Part shown: positions 59,764 through 64,000 of the stretch, in pieces
Layout of the letters: every line of letters starts with the position of its first letter
How positions within the stretch are numbered: position 1 is the first letter of the stretch
Assembly: GCA_030586155.1 (NCBI GenBank)
Contig: CP130741.1
Coordinates: 124,001 to 188,000 of the forward strand
Origin: Eubacteriaceae bacterium ES3
Lineage (GTDB): Bacteria > Bacillota > Clostridia > Eubacteriales > Eubacteriaceae
Direction of reading: 5' to 3'
DNA length: 64,000 nt
Notes under the pieces: model-generated
What the model saw: only the letters and a program-made list of their open reading frames with translations
Databases searched by the model: none
What the model was told of the DNA's origin: nothing
Made by a program: the position numbers and the translations under genes

Positions 59764-61935
59764 TTATTCAATCACTGTCAGAATAGCTGGAAGTTCCTGG
59801 TCGGCAGAGCGTGAAGCAGGTGTTTCATCCATCCCATAAAAATATGCATTTTTGGGCCAGACCTCAATTTGAATCGCCTCCAGCCTATAGCCATAACCGG
59901 AGGTTCCCGCCATTTCACCGTTAACTGCCCATCCCATCCAGCCGAAATTCTGGCAATGAACCCGGTAATAAACATCATAAAGATCTTTATCATTACCATA
60001 GAGCTGGATTTGAATGGCTTCCAACCGGTAACTTAAGCCCGAGGTGCCACTGATTTCGCCATCATAGCGGGTATCCTGCCAGCCGATGTTCTGAACATGG
60101 GTCCGATAGGCAATTCCCAAATCGGCATTGCTGTCTCCCAGTTGAATCTGAATGGCTTCCAGCCGATAGCCTAAACCGGAAGTACCGCTGATTTCTCCAT
60201 TATAGCAGGTACCCTGCCAGCCGATATTCTGGACATGGGTCCGATAATAAACATCCACATCATCTGATGAGCTGTTTGGATCCTTGACGGTAATGGTGTA
60301 GGTGGCGGTTTTTCCGCCAACTGTGATGGTCAGGGTTTTAGTTCCGGCAGTGGAGGAATCAAAGCCGGAGATATTGGCGGTGGTGATCGTTTCAAGGTGG
60401 CTGGAACCATCGCTGTAAAAGCCAGTTACTTCCAGGCCAGAAATATCCAGAGTATCACCGATCTGATAGGTAAGTTTATTGGCCGGACTGGTAATGCTGA
60501 TGTTTGTAAGAGTGACATTTGATGTTCCGCTAAAAGCCTTGATACAGACATTGGCATAATCAGAAACGGCCACATCCTGCCAGTATGAGCCGCCATCGTT
60601 ACTGATATAACTTTGACCAGAATATGCGGTGGCTGCACTGGAATAATTGGCCTCCTGGCCTTCGATGGGGACGGGATACCAAGCTTGAGGGGTGACATAC
60701 TTAATGACGACGGAAAAGTCTTCCCCGGCATTTAGATTGACCGGGTTATTTAAATCGACAGTATAGTAGCCTTGATAATCAAAAGTAACCGTCTGGCTGG
60801 AACGCAGGGTTCCGCTTCTAGGCAGACCGGATGATGGATTGGTGTAGATGTAAATTTCGGCTGTGGTGTTAGGGCTTAAAGAGTAGGTGCTGATTGCAGT
60901 CAGTGTTTCGGAGGCCTGGGCAGTAAAAACATTAGCCCCCCAACTGGAGTGGTCGGCATTGTTAAAGCCAATTGCCAGGGTATTGCCTAGGGGATCATAC
61001 TGATAGATCCGTTTGTAATTACTGGTGGACTCGGCATTATGAAATGCGGTCACATTATTGCAGGCATAGGTATCATAATAAGAGAGATAGAAATACCCGC
61101 CGTCGCCCCAGTCGCTGCCCCAGCTGTTTTTTATAATCCAGGCACCATCACCGGAGGGGGTAGTGGAAAAATTATAACGGCTGTAGTTATCATCCCAGCC
61201 GACAATGGCAACATCATGATCAGTAGTGGCGCTGCCGTAATAATAAAGGGCACTGGTGGAAGTATTAAAATAGGCGGGATAGTCCATAGCTGCCGAGTAG
61301 ATAGTGGTAGACAAGGCGCCGCCCTCCATCAGGGCTTCTTTAATAACGGCCGCATTTTTGGGTAGATATTCAGCCGATTGAACGTGATAAGCAGGGGAGA
61401 GGCCGGTGTTTTTGCCGCTGTTGTAGGGATCGCTGGTCTCGCTAACCGGACCGCTCCAGCGAGCCAGATAGGAAAGGGCTATAGTAGAGTTGCCGCCATA
61501 GTTGGGGCCCCAATCAAAGCCGTGATTCCACATCATGTTGTTTTCAGACAGATCGGTGGTTTCTGAAGCCTTTAAATAGGATTCCAGGGAGGCGATGCTG
61601 GCAAAAGCCCAGCAGCTGCCCCATTCACCCTGGTTGCGAACAGCAGTAATTCGGCCAGTGCTTCTCAGGTCGTAACTGGCCGGAAAAGAGGCCGAGGTAT
61701 CAATGCTTTCTTCGGTCTCGCTTGCAACTCTGGCCAATATCTCGGGGACATGACCCAGGGCATGGCCGTCAACTGTAGTGGTTTCAATGGTATCATCTTT
61801 CTGGAACTCGACAAATTCCGGGTTTAAAGGACCTGTTTCGGCGATCGGATCATTGCTGGCAATAATGCCTTGAGGGATGAACAGCAAGTTTATTAACAAG
61901 AATAAAGATAAAAGTCGCGGAAATTTCTTTTTCAT
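59764..61935 (-). CDS. Secreted papain-like (C1) protease with Ig-like domain and three ChW repeats
   Basis: A 723-residue exported enzyme. A signal peptide (KKKFPRLLSLFLLINLLFIP) leads to a propeptide and a C1 peptidase domain with the catalytic Cys in NQGEWGSCWAF, His in DHDVAIVGWDDNY and Asn in IIKNSWGSDWGDGGYF. A lectin/beta-sandwich region follows, then a Big_3-type Ig domain (ISGLEVTGFYSDGSSHL) and three ChW repeats (YRTHVQNIGWQ, YRTHVQNIGWQ, YRVHCQNFGWM, each ending YRLEAIQI). ChW repeats anchor or organise secreted proteins in Clostridia. ATG 61935 follows AAAGGA; the longer frame to 62022 lacks a ribosome site. Confidence 0.92.
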   Translation of the reverse strand: MKKKFPRLLSLFLLINLLFIPQGIIASNDPIAETGPLNPEFVEFQKDDTIETTTVDGHALGHVPEILARVASETEESIDTSASFPASYDLRSTGRITAVRNQGEWGSCWAFASIASLESYLKASETTDLSENNMMWNHGFDWGPNYGGNSTIALSYLARWSGPVSETSDPYNSGKNTGLSPAYHVQSAEYLPKNAAVIKEALMEGGALSTTIYSAAMDYPAYFNTSTSALYYYGSATTDHDVAIVGWDDNYSRYNFSTTPSGDGAWIIKNSWGSDWGDGGYFYLSYYDTYACNNVTAFHNAESTSNYKRIYQYDPLGNTLAIGFNNADHSSWGANVFTAQASETLTAISTYSLSPNTTAEIYIYTNPSSGLPRSGTLRSSQTVTFDYQGYYTVDLNNPVNLNAGEDFSVVIKYVTPQAWYPVPIEGQEANYSSAATAYSGQSYISNDGGSYWQDVAVSDYANVCIKAFSGTSNVTLTNISITSPANKLTYQIGDTLDISGLEVTGFYSDGSSHLETITTANISGFDSSTAGTKTLTITVGGKTATYTITVKDPNSSSDDVDVYYRTHVQNIGWQGTCYNGEISGTSGLGYRLEAIQIQLGDSNADLGIAYRTHVQNIGWQDTRYDGEISGTSGLSYRLEAIQIQLYGNDKDLYDVYYRVHCQNFGWMGWAVNGEMAGTSGYGYRLEAIQIEVWPKNAYFYGMDETPASRSADQELPAILTVIE

Positions 61936-62390
61936 GATAATCATCCTTTCTATAGTTAAGGTTAAAAATGGACAGATACTTTTTATATTCCTTATATACC
62001 ATATTATCGGAATAAATTTCATTTAATTGAGATAAATTTGTATTTATTTTACAAATCACCAATGATATCTGTTCTGATACTACCAGGTATAATTTTTGGA
62101 TATGGTTGGATTTTTGGGTAAAAGACGAAAATAGCATATGCCTCAGATTAGCAGAATGGTATAAGTAAACAATTATTACAACTCAAGCAGAAAAGCGGAT
62201 TTTTTTATCCAGGAAATTAAAATAATTCTGGATTATTTGAATTAAAACAACAAACGTTGGTTTGCGGATTAGAAATTGAATAAATTGTGAATTGATTTAA
62301 GTAAATCATGATGCGTTTAACCTATTTAGATGATATAATAATTTGTAAAATGATACACGATTAAGAATCAATCTGGAGAGGAGGGAGCTT
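61936..62390. other. Intergenic region with palindromic operator candidate
   Basis: This 455-bp region between divergent genes holds no clear gene. A palindrome TGATTTA-AG-TAAATCA (62293-62308) and a TATAAT-like box (62334-62339) lie upstream of the corrinoid gene, which suggests regulation of the methyltransferase operon. No good -35 box is visible. Confidence 0.5.
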
Positions 62391-63029
62391 TTGGAAGACA
62401 GGCGGTTGTTTGAAGTCCTGATGGATGGTGATTCCAGGGAGTCGATGAGGTTGGCGTCAGAACTTCTGGCAGAGGGCATAAGCAGAGAAACTATTATAGT
62501 GGAGGGGATCGAAGCAGCAATGTCGGAGCTTGACGAAAAATGTACTCTGGAAAAATTTAACCTGCTGGAAATTATGCTGGTTGGTCGTGCAGTCACAGAG
62601 GTGATGAAAGTTTTATATCCGGAAGAATCCCAAATCGTTTATAGTAAAGATACAATTATTCTGGTGACGCTGGAAGGAGATGTTCACGATCTGGGCAAGG
62701 GAATAGTCAAGACAGTTCTGATGGCCAACGGATATCGGGTGGTTGATTGCGGAAAGAACTGTCCGGTAGATGAGCTCCTAAAAACGGTTGAAGCGGAGAA
62801 ACCATTGGCAGTGGGAGTGAGTGGACTGATTTTTACTGGCATAGAAATGGTGAAAAGCCTTCGTGAGTTGTTAAATGGTCGGGGTATGGATGCAGTCGGG
62901 CTGATAGCTGGAGGAGCGGCATTTAAGCAATTAGATCCAGAAACGCTGAATGTGGATTATGTTGCCCAGACGGCTTTTGATGCCACCCATTTTTTGACTC
63001 AGATGAAGGTAGGATGCAGCTATGACTAG
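62391..63029 (+). CDS. Methyltransferase-associated corrinoid protein
   Basis: A 212-residue B12-binding protein of the MtaC/MttC/MtvC type. Residues 1-85 form the helical cap (MtaC-type N-terminus, with ELDEKCTLEKFNLLEIML), and residues 85-212 the cobalamin-binding Rossmann fold with the base-off motif GDVHDLGKGIV (D-x-H-x-x-G) and SGLIFTGIEMVKSLREL. The start is TTG 62391 with AGGAGG just upstream. It overlaps the next gene by 8 bp. It receives a methyl group from a substrate (often a methoxy-aromatic or methylamine in acetogens); the substrate methyltransferase (MT1) is not seen here. Confidence 0.92.
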   Translation: MEDRRLFEVLMDGDSRESMRLASELLAEGISRETIIVEGIEAAMSELDEKCTLEKFNLLEIMLVGRAVTEVMKVLYPEESQIVYSKDTIILVTLEGDVHDLGKGIVKTVLMANGYRVVDCGKNCPVDELLKTVEAEKPLAVGVSGLIFTGIEMVKSLRELLNGRGMDAVGLIAGGAAFKQLDPETLNVDYVAQTAFDATHFLTQMKVGCSYD

Positions 63030-64000
63030 TCTTACACGGGTTATGGAGACCGTTGCCTTTAATGAAGTTGACCGGGTTCCGGTAGTCCCCCAGATCTTTG
63101 GTCATGCGGGTGTATTGTCAGGGATTCCCCTGCACAAATTTGTCAAAAGTGGAGATCTGATTGCACAGGCTCAGTTAAAAGTCCTTGATTACTATCAGGC
63201 TGACGGTATTTTTTTAGTTACAGATGTAAATGTGGAATGTGAAGCGGCAGGATCTATTCTGGATTATCCTAATGATCAGTTACCGGTTGTTAAAAGTCCT
63301 GTTCTGGTTGGAAAAACTGTGGCAGATCTAAGGGTGCCTGATCCCCAGGTTAGCGGCAGAATGCCGGAAATTTTAAAAGCCATCAGGATTTGTAAAGCGG
63401 CAATTGGTGAGGAGTCTTTAATTATCGGTTGTGTGATGGGGCCGATGACACTGGCGCTTTTAATGATGGGGATTGAAGCAGGCTTGTATCTAGCAGCTGA
63501 CGATCTCGATGCTTTTAAACAAGTGCTTGAATATGCAAAACAGGTAAGTGCGGCTTACGGCCTGGCCCAGCTTCAAGCCGGAGCGCATCTGGTGATGGTT
63601 TTCGATCCCTCGTCGACACCGGAAATTATCCCGCCGCAGTTTTTTAGGGAGCTGGTCAAAGATCCCTTGGCGGAACTATTCCAAGTCTTAAAAAGTGGTG
63701 GTGGAATGGCTAATTTCTTACATATTACTGGCGATAATAGGACTATTTTGCCCTATTACTCTGAAATGGGCGTAGAAATTGCGGGTTTGGATTATCCAGT
63801 TGATATGGCTGAAGCGGCCCAAATCCTACCGGATATCTGTCTGATCGGAAATATTCTTCCGGCTGATTTTTTATCTGGAACGCCTGAGATCATTAATGAA
63901 AAAGCTGAATCACTGCTGGAAGCCTTTAGCGACAGAGGTGGATTTATTTTATCTTCAGGATGTGAGATTTATCCAAATTCTAAACCGGAGAATATTATGG
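63022..64000 (+). CDS. URO-D/MtaA-family methyltransferase (3' end outside window)
   Basis: 326 codons are visible from ATG 63022 and the frame is open to the end of the window, so the gene is incomplete. It shows the URO-D/MtaA fold: FNEVDRVPVVPQIFGHAG near the start, ASTP-type loop MVFDPSSTPEIIPPQFF, ITGDN near residue 240 and LSSGCEIYPNSKPENI at the visible end. MtaA-type enzymes transfer methyl from the corrinoid protein to THF or coenzyme M through a Zn site of the form His-x-Cys...Cys. Here the first cysteine is Thr (HIT), while the later GC motif is kept. It is translationally coupled to the corrinoid protein. Confidence 0.88.
   Translation, partial: MTSLTRVMETVAFNEVDRVPVVPQIFGHAGVLSGIPLHKFVKSGDLIAQAQLKVLDYYQADGIFLVTDVNVECEAAGSILDYPNDQLPVVKSPVLVGKTVADLRVPDPQVSGRMPEILKAIRICKAAIGEESLIIGCVMGPMTLALLMMGIEAGLYLAADDLDAFKQVLEYAKQVSAAYGLAQLQAGAHLVMVFDPSSTPEIIPPQFFRELVKDPLAELFQVLKSGGGMANFLHITGDNRTILPYYSEMGVEIAGLDYPVDMAEAAQILPDICLIGNILPADFLSGTPEIINEKAESLLEAFSDRGGFILSSGCEIYPNSKPENIM

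Overview
The window looks like chromosome from an anaerobic, acetogenic Firmicute close to Acetobacterium/Eubacterium (Clostridia). The evidence is gene content: a CooS-CooF-flavoprotein locus, a cyclodeaminase-type folate enzyme, a corrinoid protein followed by a URO-D-type methyltransferase, glutamine synthetases of types III and I with GlnK/AmtB, ChW-repeat surface proteins and many chemosensory and c-di-GMP proteins. Species is not assigned. Base composition is AT-rich, SD sequences are strong (AGGAGG), and several genes start with TTG or GTG.

Layout. (1) 1-8816: the right part of an integrated phage-like element. It holds a replication-protein C-terminus, portal, prohead protease, HK97-type capsid, connector, HNH nuclease, small tyrosine recombinase, large terminase and head-closure protein, but no tail, tape-measure, lysis or holin gene. 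It ends at a 23-bp tRNA-Ser 3'-end fragment (8794-8816), best read as the right attachment site. This makes it a candidate capsid-encoding satellite (cf-PICI-like) or a decayed prophage. (2) 8941-12070: a drug-efflux MFS protein and an unusual cyclodeaminase-DUF924 fusion. (3) 12390-16012: a divergent CooS, CooF and FAD oxidoreductase operon under a near-consensus promoter with an overlapping palindrome. The CooS keeps all metal ligands but lacks the proton-relay histidine and catalytic lysine of true CO dehydrogenases. (4) 16259-21694: an EAL protein with degenerate GGDEF, an iron alcohol dehydrogenase with a GlcG-like protein, and two TetR regulators. (5) 21710-29955: a chemosensory operon CheA-CheW-MCP-hybrid kinase-CheY-HD-GYP without CheR/CheB, so its output is probably c-di-GMP turnover rather than flagellar adaptation.

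(6) 29958-32162: a Ca-binding-like protein and a degenerate GGDEF protein. (7) 32557-39335: a nitrogen island. glnN-glnK-amtB run leftward behind a leader with an intrinsic terminator; a small Nif11-like gene, glnA and an ANTAR antiterminator with a pseudo-receiver run rightward. The ANTAR protein is the obvious candidate to act on the glnN leader. (8) 39600-42404: a split permease, FMN reductase and ZIP transporter. (9) 42481-48372: a 1963-aa secreted protein with BspA-type leucine-rich repeats and about 17 Ig-like repeats. (10) 48566-50493: LysR and a divergently transcribed siroheme sulfite-reductase-like ferredoxin protein.

(11) 50675-55641: a second signalling operon (MshEN/CheX-like, CheY, CBS-PAS-HPt-ATPase kinase). 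The kinase is interrupted by a 1750-bp IS4-type element with a perfect 12-bp target duplication; removing the element restores one 641-codon frame. (12) 55754-59664: a macro-domain/vWA pair, bacteriohemerythrin-CheX, a 55-aa charged protein and an Fe-S flavoprotein. (13) 59764-61935: a secreted papain-like protease with Ig and ChW repeats. (14) 62391-64000: a corrinoid protein and a truncated methylcobamide methyltransferase-like gene running off the window.
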